A DNA stretch of 64,000 nucleotides from Streptomyces collinus (GCF_031348265.1 NZ_CP133771.1:8308001-8372000), one strand, 5' to 3'; shown: positions 8,341-17,263, counted from the first letter of the stretch. Translations and numbers: made by a program. The notes: generated by a model not told the origin, from the sequence alone.

Positions 8341-8369
8341 AGGCCCGGACGCTGCACGCGTCCGGGCCT
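8341..8369 (-). terminator. Hairpin after rmlC
   Basis: A perfect 12-bp stem (AGGCCCGGACGC / GCGTCCGGGCCT) with a 5-nt loop lies 27 bp beyond the rmlC stop on the minus strand. With the hairpin at 8281 it forms a back-to-back pair insulating two convergent operons. Either could work on both strands. Confidence 0.75.
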
Positions 8370-8396
8370 GCGGTGTGTCCCAGGGGCGGCCGAGGG

Positions 8397-9002
8397 CTAC
8401 GTCCCCTGCCCGCCCCGCAGTTCCGCGTAGTGGGCCAGGCAGGCCTCGTACGACGGCAGCAGCCCCTGGCGTTCCGCCTCCGCCAGGGTCGGGGCCTGCT
8501 CGTCCTTGGGGGACAGGAGCGGGGTGATGCCCTCGGGCCACTCGATGCCCAGGGCAGGGTCGAGGGGGTGGATGCCGTGTTCGCGGCCCGGGGCGTAGCC
8601 CTCCGAGCACAGGTAGACCACCGTCGCGTCGTCCGTGAGGGCCATGAAGGCGTGACCGAGGCCCTCCGCGAGGAACACCGCGTGCCGCGTGTCGTCGTCG
8701 AGCCGTACGGCCTCCCACTTCCCGTAGGTGGGGGAGCCGACACGGATGTCGATCACCACGTCCAGGACGGCGCCGCGTACACAGGTGACGTACTTGGCCT
8801 GGCTGGGCGGCACATCGGCGAAGTGCACGCCCCGCAGCACGCCCCGCCGTGAGACCGAGCAGTTGGCCTGGGCCAGCGACAGGTCGTACCCCGTCGCCTC
8901 GCGGAACTCCGCACCCCGGTACCACTCGTGGAAGCTGCCCCGGTCGTCCGGGAAGATCTTGGGCTCCAGAACCCAGGCGCCCTCTATACCCAGGGGTCGC
9001 AT
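8397..9002 (-). CDS. rmlC: dTDP-4-dehydrorhamnose 3,5-epimerase
   Basis: 201 residues with the RmlC cupin layout: RGSFHEWYR near the N-terminus, SRRGVLRGVHF with the catalytic histidine, VVIDIRVGSPTYGKW, and EGLGHAFMAL. It supplies the epimerisation step between RmlB and RmlD, completing the dTDP-rhamnose set with the convergent operon. It lies 4 bp downstream of the glycosyltransferase and shares its transcript. Because some family members are 3- or 5-only epimerases of other deoxysugars, the exact product rests on the rmlABD context. Confidence 0.9.
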   Translation of the reverse strand: MRPLGIEGAWVLEPKIFPDDRGSFHEWYRGAEFREATGYDLSLAQANCSVSRRGVLRGVHFADVPPSQAKYVTCVRGAVLDVVIDIRVGSPTYGKWEAVRLDDDTRHAVFLAEGLGHAFMALTDDATVVYLCSEGYAPGREHGIHPLDPALGIEWPEGITPLLSPKDEQAPTLAEAERQGLLPSYEACLAHYAELRGGQGT

Positions 9003-9006
9003 ACCG

Positions 9007-10950
9007 TCACCGCCCTCCGGTCCTGATACGGGAATTCACCTTCCGGCGCGCGGCACCGAGCACGCGTCGCGCGCGCCGGGCCAGCCGCAGCGCGACACCG
9101 GGCCCCGGCACCGGCGTCACCAGCACGCTGCCATCCCCGGCCCGCAGCGCGAACGGCAGACCGGTGAAGCGCGCCTGGCCGGAGCGCGGGTTCAGGCACA
9201 CGGCCACCCGCCAGACGTCGCCCGACAGGTCCTCGGCGGGCAGGTCCGCCGCCAGCACCGAGCCCGGCCGGTCCGCCTCGGGCGACAGCGTGCCCGGCAC
9301 CTCCAGGATCCGGCGGGAGGAGACGAACCTCAGCCGCACCTCGGTGTCGCCCGTGACGTGCACCGGGAGCAGGACCCGGAACCGCTCGTCGGAGACGGTG
9401 ACGTCCCCCAGCTGCACGCGGCCCAGCCCGAGCCGCTTGCCGCGCGGGCGGAGCTCCAGGGAGAAATTGCCGTGCGGTTCGGTCCAGTACGGCAGCACCG
9501 GGCGGTCGCCGACGACGCCCACCTCCGGCGTGGGCCGGTGCTCGCGCGGCGCCGGGCCCAGCCGGCACTCCTTGGTCCAGCCGCCCGTCTTCACCCGGAC
9601 CAGTGCGTCCCAGGCCCCGTCACGCGGCAGGGCGGCCGGGTCGACCGTCGCGGTCGCCCGCAGCACCAGCCGGACCTCCGCGCCGTCCCCGGCGGGCACG
9701 GTCTCGCGCGTGAACTCCACCGGCTGGAAGTACTGCGCGGCGCTGGAGCGCTCCCGCAGCAGCAGATCGGCCGCGGCCTGCCCGAACCGGGCAGCGGTCT
9801 CCGAGGCCACCCACCGCACGGCCTCGGTCACGTCCTTCGGCACGTCGGTCAGCGGCGCGGCCGCGGCGCCGGCCGGGTACAGCATCGGCTCGCCGCCGGA
9901 CAGGTACTCGGCCGTGAAGTCGATGTGGAGCAAGCCGTCGCGCCATGCGATGCCCCCGGGGGCCGCCACGGGGGCGACGCCGGCCTCCCACTCCGCGAAG
10001 GCCACCACGTCGTCGTACCGGTCGGCCGCCGTCAGCGCGGCGACGACCTGCTGCGTCGGCTGCAGACCGGCCGCGACACCGGGCCCGAAGCGCTCGACGA
10101 CGACCTCGTGGATCTCCCCGAACAGCTCCCTGCGGTAGTCGTCCGGCAGGTTCAGCAGGCGCCGGGACCGCAGCCGCTCCACCATCTCCACCCGCAGCCA
10201 GCGCCGGAACAGCCGGTCGCGCACCGGACCGGGTTCCGTGTACCGCTCGACGACGTCGAGGGCCTCGCGCAGGTTCCTGAAGTAGCCGACGGGGTCGAAG
10301 CGTTCGAAACCGGCGTTGGAGCCGTCGTCCCGCCGGAGGTGGTAGTAGCAGACGTAGTCGCTGAGCACGGAGACGTTCTCCGCGCGCAGATACGCCTCCG
10401 CGATGAAGACGTGGTCCTCCAGGCGCCGCCTGCCCTCGGGGAAGCGCAGGCCGATGCGGTCCAGGAAGGCGCGGCGGAACATCTTGTGCGGGGTGAGGCT
10501 GTCGATGAGCGGGGCGTTCTCGACGGTGGCGCGCGGATGGTTGCGGCGGAACAGCTCCACCGGCACCCCGCGGCCCTTCCCGGCCATCTTGCCCACGACC
10601 ACGTCGGCGCCGTTGGCCACGCCGTAGTCGTACATCCGCTCCAGGGCCTCGTCGCCCAGGTAGTCGTCGTTGTCGACGAACATCACGAACTCGCCCCGGG
10701 AGGCTTCGATGCCGACGTTGCGGGGCTTGCCCGACCAGCCGGAGTTCTCCTGGTGGATGACCTTCATCCGGGGGTCCTCGGCGGCGAGCGCGTCGAGGCG
10801 GGCCGGCGTCTCGTCGGTCGAGCCGTCGTCGACGAAGATCACCTCGAACTCGTCGGGAGGCAGCGACTGCCGCTGCAGCGAGGAGATGCAGTCCTCGATG
10901 TAGATCCCCGGGTTGTACACGGGGATGATGACGCTGACCTTGACCGGCAT
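9007..10950 (-). CDS. Family 2 glycosyltransferase with long C-terminal region
   Basis: 647 residues. The first ~230 form a GT-A domain: VSVIIPVYNPGIYIEDCISS, the nucleotide site VDDGSTDE (residues 40-47), and the metal motif in FVDNDDYL (~91-98). The remaining ~400 residues contain a helical part and a beta-rich C-terminal region, like the extended wall-polymer glycosyltransferases of Gram-positives. No transmembrane segment is obvious, and the extreme C-terminus is basic (RRARRVLGAARRKVNSR), suggesting peripheral membrane binding. The ATG at 10950 matches the family start. First gene of a two-gene operon with rmlC, so rhamnose transfer to a cell-wall glycan is likely but unproved. Confidence 0.85.
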   Translation of the reverse strand: MPVKVSVIIPVYNPGIYIEDCISSLQRQSLPPDEFEVIFVDDGSTDETPARLDALAAEDPRMKVIHQENSGWSGKPRNVGIEASRGEFVMFVDNDDYLGDEALERMYDYGVANGADVVVGKMAGKGRGVPVELFRRNHPRATVENAPLIDSLTPHKMFRRAFLDRIGLRFPEGRRRLEDHVFIAEAYLRAENVSVLSDYVCYYHLRRDDGSNAGFERFDPVGYFRNLREALDVVERYTEPGPVRDRLFRRWLRVEMVERLRSRRLLNLPDDYRRELFGEIHEVVVERFGPGVAAGLQPTQQVVAALTAADRYDDVVAFAEWEAGVAPVAAPGGIAWRDGLLHIDFTAEYLSGGEPMLYPAGAAAAPLTDVPKDVTEAVRWVASETAARFGQAAADLLLRERSSAAQYFQPVEFTRETVPAGDGAEVRLVLRATATVDPAALPRDGAWDALVRVKTGGWTKECRLGPAPREHRPTPEVGVVGDRPVLPYWTEPHGNFSLELRPRGKRLGLGRVQLGDVTVSDERFRVLLPVHVTGDTEVRLRFVSSRRILEVPGTLSPEADRPGSVLAADLPAEDLSGDVWRVAVCLNPRSGQARFTGLPFALRAGDGSVLVTPVPGPGVALRLARRARRVLGAARRKVNSRIRTGGR

Positions 10951-11123
10951 CGGGTTTCCGGGCCCCTTCGGGTCGCTCGCCGTAGACGTCCTGTTGTACT
11001 GCGTGTTGCCCGATGCTAACCCGCTCGGCGAGGCCGCCTCACCTTTCGAGACCTCGCCGTGATCATCTCCGCCCGCGGGGCAACTGAGCTGCGGTGTCTG
11101 TCTGTTCGCGGTCAAAGTGCGCT

Positions 11124-13019
11124 TCAGCCGGCGACATCCACACCGTAGCCCCGGGCCAGGGCGCCCAGACCTTGGTCGTACCCCTGTCCCACGGTGCGCA
11201 GGCGCCACAGCGGGCCGCGGCGGTAGAGCTCGGCGAGCAGCAGGGTGCGCTCGGTGGTCGCGGCGTCCAGAGTGGCCTGCACCAGGGGCGCGGCGCTGGG
11301 GCCCGGCCCGGAGCTGATGTGGATCGCGCCGACGTCCCCGAAGGTGGGCGAGCCGTCGATGGCGGCGGCGACCACGACCTTGCGGGCCGAGGGCGGCAGT
11401 GCGGCGAGATCGACGCCGATGGTCTGCTCGGTCGGCCCGTCGCTGTGCAGCCGCACCGTCCCGCCCGGATTCTCCGGCGCGCCGTAGAAGACGAAGTCCT
11501 CGTCGAAGCAGACCTGTTCGTCCTCGTCGACGACGAAGGCGACCACGTCGATCTCGCACGACGTCTGCTGCGCCCAGGCAGCGGTGACGGTCCAGGGGAC
11601 CGCGGCGGCGGATCCGCTCGGCTGCGGCAGGTCGATGACACCGCCGCGCGGAAGGACCCGCGGTGCCGCCTGCCCGCCGCCCTGCCGGGCGAGCGGGGTG
11701 ATGACCGGGGCGTCCAGCCACGCTGCCTCATGTGTGGGGAAGGCCAGGGCGGTGATCCGCTTCATCCGGCGGTCCCGGTCGCCGCCCTCCAGGAGTACGA
11801 CGTCGGTGACGCTGGAGGAGAGGTTGATCGCCGCTGCTCCGCCGAGCTCGACGATCCGGCCGCGGGCCGCGACGGCATCGGGGTGCGTGCCACCGAGCAC
11901 CAGGACGCGCCGTCCGGACAGGGGACGGTCCTGCGCGGCCGGGTGTGCCGGACGCGGTGGCGTGGACGGTGCCGATGGCACCGGCCCGGGGAGGACGACG
12001 GCGGGCGCCGTGGGTTCCTGGACCGGTTGCGGGGTGGGGGCCGGGACGGGGGCTACCGCGGGCGAGGGGATCGCGGCTTCCGGGCTTCGCGTCCGTTCGT
12101 GCGGTGTCCCCGGCCGCACGTCCCCCAGCAGCCTCACGAACGTGGACTCGTCGAGCACCGGCACCCCCTCGGCCAGCGCGCGACGTGCCTTGCCGGAGCC
12201 GGACGAGGCGTCGTTGGTGACCAGTGCGCTGGTGTGCCGGCTGACGGACGCCATGACGTTCAGCCCGGCCTCGACGGCCTGCCGCTCCAGCTGTGCGCGC
12301 GGCACCAGCGTCTCACCGGTGATCGCGACCTTCATGCCCTGCACCAGTGGCCCGCCCGGCTCCGGCCGCCCCGGATTGCGGTAGGCGCACGGCGTCTTGG
12401 GCGTCCGGGGAGCGAACCGGGGGTCCTGGCGGGGCGGGCAGGACACGAACGGCAACGGCAGTTCGAGGCGCGCCGCCTCCCGCAGCGAGGCACGCAGCAC
12501 ACCCGCCAGCACCCGCGTGTCGTCGAGCGCGTCGTGCGCCCTGACCTGGGGGACGCCGTAGTGGGCGGCGAGCGTGCCCAGCCTGAGATCCTCGGTCGGC
12601 GGATCGACCCGGCGGTTCAGGGCGAGGGTGCACAGGCGACGGGCCACCGGCAGCGCGGCCCCGGCACGGGCGAACTCGTGGGCGAGGAAGTCGTAGTCGA
12701 ACTGCGCGTTGTGCGCGACGAGCACGCGGTCCCGCAGCATCGCCGCGATCCGCGGCGCCACCTGGTCGAAGACCGGCGCACCGCGCAGCCGCTCGGCCGT
12801 GAGCCCGTGGACATGCACCGGCCCGGGATCGCATCCGGGGTCGAGGAGCGTCGAGAACTCCTCCGTCTGCTCCCCGTCCGGCCCCAGCACCACCACGGCC
12901 ACCGACAGCACCCGGTCTCGACGGGCGACGAGTCCTGACGTCTCCACGTCGAGCACCGCCCAGTCGTGGGCATAGTCGCGCAGGCCGGGCTCATCGAAGG
13001 CAGGGGAGAGGAGAGACAT
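11124..13019 (-). CDS. DEDDh exonuclease - BRCT - BRCT - TerD fusion
   Basis: 631 residues in four modules. Residues ~18-185 are a DnaQ-like 3'-5' exonuclease with DxE at 24-26 (VLDVETSG), D108 (NAQFDYDF), and H162/D167 (AHDALDDTR). A BRCT domain follows (~228-300, MKVAITGETLVPR...). After a Pro/Ala-rich linker comes a second BRCT-like unit (~366-440, GRRVLVLGGTHPDAVAARGR). Residues ~470-631 are a TerD domain with its acidic calcium-binding stretches (DVVAFVVDEDEQVCFDEDFVFYG in part). TerD proteins belong to tellurite/stress systems. The link to a nuclease suggests a DNA-damage or phage-stress role. No other ter genes are adjacent. Confidence 0.88.
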   Translation of the reverse strand: MSLLSPAFDEPGLRDYAHDWAVLDVETSGLVARRDRVLSVAVVVLGPDGEQTEEFSTLLDPGCDPGPVHVHGLTAERLRGAPVFDQVAPRIAAMLRDRVLVAHNAQFDYDFLAHEFARAGAALPVARRLCTLALNRRVDPPTEDLRLGTLAAHYGVPQVRAHDALDDTRVLAGVLRASLREAARLELPLPFVSCPPRQDPRFAPRTPKTPCAYRNPGRPEPGGPLVQGMKVAITGETLVPRAQLERQAVEAGLNVMASVSRHTSALVTNDASSGSGKARRALAEGVPVLDESTFVRLLGDVRPGTPHERTRSPEAAIPSPAVAPVPAPTPQPVQEPTAPAVVLPGPVPSAPSTPPRPAHPAAQDRPLSGRRVLVLGGTHPDAVAARGRIVELGGAAAINLSSSVTDVVLLEGGDRDRRMKRITALAFPTHEAAWLDAPVITPLARQGGGQAAPRVLPRGGVIDLPQPSGSAAAVPWTVTAAWAQQTSCEIDVVAFVVDEDEQVCFDEDFVFYGAPENPGGTVRLHSDGPTEQTIGVDLAALPPSARKVVVAAAIDGSPTFGDVGAIHISSGPGPSAAPLVQATLDAATTERTLLLAELYRRGPLWRLRTVGQGYDQGLGALARGYGVDVAG

Positions 13020-13114
13020 GGAGGAAGGATGGAGGGATCTTCACCGATCCTTCAACCCGGATGTCGATTCATCCGTATAAGTGGATATCGAGCGACACCC
13101 TCTAGGGTGATGAC

Positions 13115-13624
13115 GTGCGACTGCTCCTGATGTCCGACACCCACCTGCCCAAGCGTGCCAAGGTCCTTCCCGACCCCCTGCTCGCCGAAATCCCCCACGC
13201 CGACGTCGTGTTCCACGCCGGGGACTGGGTCGACACGGAAACGCTCGATCTGCTGGAGGCCCGCTGTCGCCGGCTCGTCGGGGTGTACGGCAACAACGAC
13301 GGGCCGGATCTGCGCGCCCGGCTGCCGGAGGTGGCGTACGCGGAACTGGCAGGGGTGCGGTTCGGCGTGATCCACGAGACGGGCGCCGCGCAGGGCCGGG
13401 AACAGCGGTGCGCCGCCCGCTTCCCCGGCCTGGACGTTCTGGTCTTCGGCCACAGCCACATCCCCTGGGACACCACGGCCCCCACCGGCCTGCGCCTGCT
13501 GAACCCGGGCTCCCCGACGGACCGCCGCCGCCAGCCGCACTGCACGTACATGACCGCCACGGTCGCCGACGGGCTGCTCACGGACGTGGAACTGCACCGG
13601 CTGCCGCCCCGCGCACCGCGCTGA
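13115..13624 (+). CDS. Metallophosphoesterase (YfcE/MJ0936-like)
   Basis: 169 residues with a GTG start after AGGGTG. Metal-site motifs run in the usual order: SDTHLP, HAGDW, YGNND and GHSH. These define the calcineurin-like phosphodiesterases of the YfcE/MJ0936 group, cytosolic enzymes active on phosphodiesters, with unknown natural substrates. It is divergent from the nuclease-TerD gene across ~95 bp and followed by a methyltransferase 33 bp downstream. Confidence 0.9.
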   Translation: MRLLLMSDTHLPKRAKVLPDPLLAEIPHADVVFHAGDWVDTETLDLLEARCRRLVGVYGNNDGPDLRARLPEVAYAELAGVRFGVIHETGAAQGREQRCAARFPGLDVLVFGHSHIPWDTTAPTGLRLLNPGSPTDRRRQPHCTYMTATVADGLLTDVELHRLPPRAPR

Positions 13625-13657
13625 ACCGCCCGCCCGGGCCCGTGACATGATCGCCGC

Positions 13658-14479
13658 ATGGCTCAGGACGAGGGATACCTCCTGGACAACCGGCAGGCCG
13701 AGGCCGGAACCCGCTTCGACGCGCTGGCGGCCCTCTTCGACGCCTCGACGTTCCGGCACTTCGAGGCGGCCGGGGTCGCCGAGGGGTGGCGGTGCTGGGA
13801 GGTCGGGGCCGGCGGCCCGAGCGTGGCGGCGTGGCTGCGCGAGCGGGTCGGGCCGGGTGGCCGCGTGCTCGCCACCGACATCGACGTGTCCTGGACGGGT
13901 ACGGCCGCCACCGAGGGCGTGGAGGTGCTCCGGCACGACGTCGGCCGCGACGACCCTCCGCCCGGCCCCTTCGACCTGGTGCACACCCGGCTCGTCCTGG
14001 TCCACGTCACCGAGCGCGACGCCGCGCTGCGCGCCATGGTCCGGGCGCTGCGGCCGGGTGGGCTGCTGCTGGTCGAGGACGCCGACCCCGCGCTGCAGCC
14101 GCTGATCTGCCCCGACGAGCACGGCCCCGAGCAGGAGCGGGCCAACCGGCTCCGCAGCGGTTTCCGCGCACTGCTGCGGCAGCGCGGCGCAGATCTCTCC
14201 TACGGGCGCAGACTGCCGCGACTGCTGCGCGAGGCCGGCCTGGTGGACGTGGAGGCCGACGCCTACTTCCCGGTCACCTCGCCCGCCTGCGACGCCCTGG
14301 AGGCGGCCACCGTCCGGCAGGTGCGGGACAGGCTCGTCGCCGCGGGCCTCGCCACGGACGAGGAGATCGACGGGCATCTCGCCGCCGTCGAGGCGGGACG
14401 CCTGGACCTCGCCACCTCGCCGATGATCTCGGCCTGGGGCCGCAGACCGACCGGCGACGGCTCGCGGCGGCTCGTCTAG
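13658..14479 (+). CDS. SAM-dependent methyltransferase
   Basis: 273 residues. CWEVGAGGPSVAAWL is the SAM motif I, LATDIDVSW motif II, and FDLVHTRLVLVHV plus LRPGGLLLVEDAD motifs III and IV. It resembles the UbiE/COQ5-like small-molecule methyltransferases of actinobacteria. The substrate is unknown. Its last 4 bp overlap the 3' end of the convergent CMD-family gene, leaving no room for a terminator. Confidence 0.85.
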   Translation: MAQDEGYLLDNRQAEAGTRFDALAALFDASTFRHFEAAGVAEGWRCWEVGAGGPSVAAWLRERVGPGGRVLATDIDVSWTGTAATEGVEVLRHDVGRDDPPPGPFDLVHTRLVLVHVTERDAALRAMVRALRPGGLLLVEDADPALQPLICPDEHGPEQERANRLRSGFRALLRQRGADLSYGRRLPRLLREAGLVDVEADAYFPVTSPACDALEAATVRQVRDRLVAAGLATDEEIDGHLAAVEAGRLDLATSPMISAWGRRPTGDGSRRLV

Positions 14480-15069
14480 GGCCCTTCCGTGAAGCCGGTG
14501 CCGTCGAAACCGGGCTCCAGTTCCACACCGGTGGCGTTCAGGAAGAAGGCCACCATGTGGTACTGCCCCACCAGCACGACGAGCTCGATCAGTTCGGCCT
14601 CGTCGAAGTGCTCGGCCAGACCCGCCCAGGTGGCGTCGGACATCGTGGCATCGCGGTTCAACTCGTCCGCCGCCCGGATCAGATGCCTCTGGAGGCCCGC
14701 CCAGCCGGGTGCCTCCGGCCCTTCGCCGATGCGGTCGATGTCCGCGTCCGTGACGCCCTCGGCCCTGGCCAGGGGGAGGTGCCGCCCCCACTCGTAGCGC
14801 GAGCCGGTGTTCCACGCGGTCCGCAGGATCAGTAACTCGCGTACGTCTCCCGGCAGTCGGCCGCTGACGAGCAACTGTCCGCCGAACGGCATGAACCGCT
14901 CGTAGAGATCGGGATGGCGTACGAGCGTGGTGAAGATGTTCGGGATCCCGCCCCCGGGGTCGCGGGGTGCGACGGCCAGCAATTCCCGGGTCCGCGGGTC
15001 TCCCTGTCCTCCGGGGAGCGGTGTCACCCGCGGACGGTTCGGTCGGGCGGCTTCGTGGCGCTGCGGCAT
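14476..15069 (-). CDS. Carboxymuconolactone decarboxylase (CMD) family protein
   Basis: 197 residues. The segment RELLILRTAWNTGSRYEWGR is the AhpD/CMD helical signature, but the CxxC pair of AhpD peroxidases is absent. This points to the non-redox subgroup whose function is mostly unknown. EAELIELVVLVGQYHMVAFF is the conserved C-terminal helix. Overlaps the convergent methyltransferase gene by 4 bp. Confidence 0.85.
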   Translation of the reverse strand: MPQRHEAARPNRPRVTPLPGGQGDPRTRELLAVAPRDPGGGIPNIFTTLVRHPDLYERFMPFGGQLLVSGRLPGDVRELLILRTAWNTGSRYEWGRHLPLARAEGVTDADIDRIGEGPEAPGWAGLQRHLIRAADELNRDATMSDATWAGLAEHFDEAELIELVVLVGQYHMVAFFLNATGVELEPGFDGTGFTEGP

Positions 15070-15136
15070 GGCGGCCTCCAGTCTCCGAGGGACTCACCCT
15101 AGAGACCGCGCTCAGCGAGTGAAAGGCCCGGAGCGA

Positions 15137-16189
15137 TCAGCCGGCCGGGTCGAGAAGGATCTTGCGGACGCCGTCGGAGCGGCTCGCGAACAGCTCGTAC
15201 GCGGCCGGGCCTTCGGAGAGGGCGAAGCGGTGGGAGACCACGACCTCGGGCCTGATCCGGCCGGCGCGGGTGAGGGCGATCAGAGGAGGGAGTTCGTAGT
15301 GCACGGAGCACAGCCCGATGGCGAACTCCAGTTCCTTGACCTGCGCCAGGTACATGTGGAACGGGAACGCCTTGTTCTGGCTGACGCCGATGACGCTGAC
15401 CCGGCCGGCCTGCCGGACGGCCTTGAGGGCGAGCTGGATCGTTGCGTCGGAACCCACCGCCTCCACCACGGCGTCCGGTCCACGGCCGGCGGTCATGTCC
15501 CGGATGGCCGCCCGCGCGTCGTCACCCTCGACCGGCTCGACGCCCAGGCCGGCGGCGAAGGCACGGCGCTCCGCGACCAGGTCCACGCCCAGCACCCGGG
15601 CCGCGCCCATCGCGAACGCGGACTGCGCGGCCATCAGGCCGACCGGACCGAGCCCGACGACCAGGACGGTCTCACCGGGCTGGATACGGGCACGGCGGCA
15701 GCCGTACCAGGCTGTGGGGGCGTTGTCCGTCAGGACGACGGCGGCCTCGTCGGAGATGTCCTCGGGCAGGTGCACCAGATTGACGTCGGCGCAGGGCACG
15801 GCCAGGAGCTGAGCCTGGGTGCCCGGGAGCTTCGGGCTCACCCCGTAGCAGAGCTCCGTGCTCGACTCGGCGCGCTCGCAGCGGGCGGTGAACCCGGCCG
15901 CGCACTGCGCGCACTGCGCACAGCCGACGGAGGCGGGCACCAGAACCCGGTCGCCGGGCTTGAACCGGGTGACCCGGCCGCCGGTGTCGACGACCACGCC
16001 GACGCACTCGTGTCCCGGTGTGTAGCCCAGTTCCGGGCTGAACCCGTTGCCGCCGTAGATGTGCAGGTCGCTGCCGCAGATCCCGGCCGCGGTCACCCGC
16101 ACCACCGCGTCGGCGGGGCCGGTGACGGCCGGGTCGGGGACCTCCCCGTAGCGGATGTCGTGACGGCCGTGGTAGGTCAGTGCCTTCAT
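15137..16189 (-). CDS. Zinc-dependent alcohol dehydrogenase
   Basis: 350 residues, medium-chain dehydrogenase. Catalytic zinc ligands are in AGICGSDLHIYG and GHECVG. The structural-zinc loop has four cysteines in CAQCAQCAAGFTARC. The cofactor motif is GLGPVGLMAAQ. Substrate unknown; the 'glutathione-independent formaldehyde dehydrogenase-like/threonine dehydrogenase-like' branch is closest by motif. It is 26 bp downstream of the CurA-like reductase and probably shares its promoter and its TetR-type operator. Confidence 0.9.
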   Translation of the reverse strand: MKALTYHGRHDIRYGEVPDPAVTGPADAVVRVTAAGICGSDLHIYGGNGFSPELGYTPGHECVGVVVDTGGRVTRFKPGDRVLVPASVGCAQCAQCAAGFTARCERAESSTELCYGVSPKLPGTQAQLLAVPCADVNLVHLPEDISDEAAVVLTDNAPTAWYGCRRARIQPGETVLVVGLGPVGLMAAQSAFAMGAARVLGVDLVAERRAFAAGLGVEPVEGDDARAAIRDMTAGRGPDAVVEAVGSDATIQLALKAVRQAGRVSVIGVSQNKAFPFHMYLAQVKELEFAIGLCSVHYELPPLIALTRAGRIRPEVVVSHRFALSEGPAAYELFASRSDGVRKILLDPAG

Positions 16190-16215
16190 CGGATCTCTCC
16201 CTCCCCTCGGACCCG

Positions 16216-17223
16216 TCAGTCCGCGATCTTCAGCACCAGCTTGCCGTGGTTGTCACCGCGGAACAGGCGCATCAGGGTCTCGGGGAACTCCGCGACCGAG
16301 CCGGACACCACGTCCTCCAGGGACTTCAGCCGGCCCTCGGCCCGCCAGGTGGCCATCTGCGCGATGCCCTCCGCGTACCGGTCGGCGTAGTCGAACACCA
16401 CGATGCCCGTCATGGAGGCGCGGTTCACCAGCAGCGACAGGTAGTTGGCGGGGCCTTGCGGCTTGGTGCTGTTGTACTGGGAGATCGCGCCGCAGACCAC
16501 CACGCGGGCGCCGCGCGCCAGCCGCAGCAGCACGGCGTCCAGAACATCGCCGCCGACGTTGTCGAAGTACACGTCGACGCCGTCGGGGGCATGCTCGCGC
16601 AGGGCCTTGCGGACGTCCTCGCTCTGGTAGTCGATCGCGGCGTCGAACCCGAACTCGTCCACCACCATCCGGCACTTGGCCTCGCCGCCCGCGATGCCGA
16701 TGACCCGGCAGCCGAGGATCTTGGCGATCTGCCCGACGACGCTGCCCACGGCCCCGGCGGCTCCGGAGACCACGACGGTCTGCCCCGGCTCGGGACGCCC
16801 GACCTCGATCAGGCCGAAGTAGGCCGTCAGGCCGGACATGCCGAGCGTGCCGAGGTAGGTCGGCAAGGGGGCCGCCGCGGGGTCGACCTTGGTCACGCCG
16901 CGCCCGTCCGAGACGCAGTACTCCTGGACGCCGAACGTGCCCGACACATGGTCGCCGACCGCGAACCCGGAGTGCCGGGAGGCGACCACCCTGCCCACCG
17001 CGCCGGCGCGCATCACCTCGCCGATCTCCACCGGGCGGATGTAGGACCGGCCCGCGTTCATCCAGCCGCGCATCGCCGGGTCGATCGACAGGCAGAGCAC
17101 CTGCACCAGGAACTCGCCGTCGCCCGGCTGCCCGGCCGGCTCCTCGGCGTGCTGCCAGTCGGTGGGGCGCGGCTCTCCCACGGGACGCGCGGCAAGGCGT
17201 ATCTGGCGGTTGATCGTGCTCAT
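16216..17223 (-). CDS. NADP-dependent oxidoreductase (CurA/leukotriene B4 12-hydroxydehydrogenase-like)
   Basis: 335 residues, zinc-free medium-chain reductase. INRQIRLAARPVGEPRPTDW, SIDPAMRGWMN, the nucleotide motif SGAAGAVGSVVGQIAKILGC, and YFDNVGGDVLDAVL are typical of the CurA/PTGR1 family of NADPH-dependent alkenal or enone reductases. Such enzymes detoxify reactive carbonyls. First gene of a probable operon with the zinc dehydrogenase; a strong palindrome lies 25 bp upstream of the start codon. Confidence 0.9.
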   Translation of the reverse strand: MSTINRQIRLAARPVGEPRPTDWQHAEEPAGQPGDGEFLVQVLCLSIDPAMRGWMNAGRSYIRPVEIGEVMRAGAVGRVVASRHSGFAVGDHVSGTFGVQEYCVSDGRGVTKVDPAAAPLPTYLGTLGMSGLTAYFGLIEVGRPEPGQTVVVSGAAGAVGSVVGQIAKILGCRVIGIAGGEAKCRMVVDEFGFDAAIDYQSEDVRKALREHAPDGVDVYFDNVGGDVLDAVLLRLARGARVVVCGAISQYNSTKPQGPANYLSLLVNRASMTGIVVFDYADRYAEGIAQMATWRAEGRLKSLEDVVSGSVAEFPETLMRLFRGDNHGKLVLKIAD

Positions 17224-17247
17224 CTCCGGAGCCTCTCCTCGGCTGCA

Positions 17248-17263
17248 TACCGTCCAGTCGGTA
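17248..17263. promoter_or_regulatory. TetR-type operator upstream of the CurA-like operon
   Basis: TACCGTCCAGTCGGTA is an inverted repeat with 5-bp arms (TACCG/CGGTA) around a 6-bp centre. Many TetR-family operators in Streptomyces have this ACCG-N6-CGGT form, and the position between promoter and start fits repression. No TetR gene is adjacent, so the regulator would be elsewhere. Confidence 0.6.

Noticed and set aside
4557..10950. Considered as part of an antibiotic deoxysugar cluster
   Set aside because: The set is exactly rmlABCD plus one glycosyltransferase and one methyltransferase, with no polyketide or peptide synthase and no 2,3-dehydratase or aminotransferase. Cell-envelope rhamnose is simpler.
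10951..11721. Upstream extension of the family 2 glycosyltransferase
   Set aside because: The added residues are a shadow of the TerD-fusion gene; family start (MPVKVSVIIPVYN) at 10950 is clear.
11124..13019. Considered as a full tellurite-resistance (ter) operon
   Set aside because: Only this TerD-containing fusion is present; no terZABCEF neighbours are visible.
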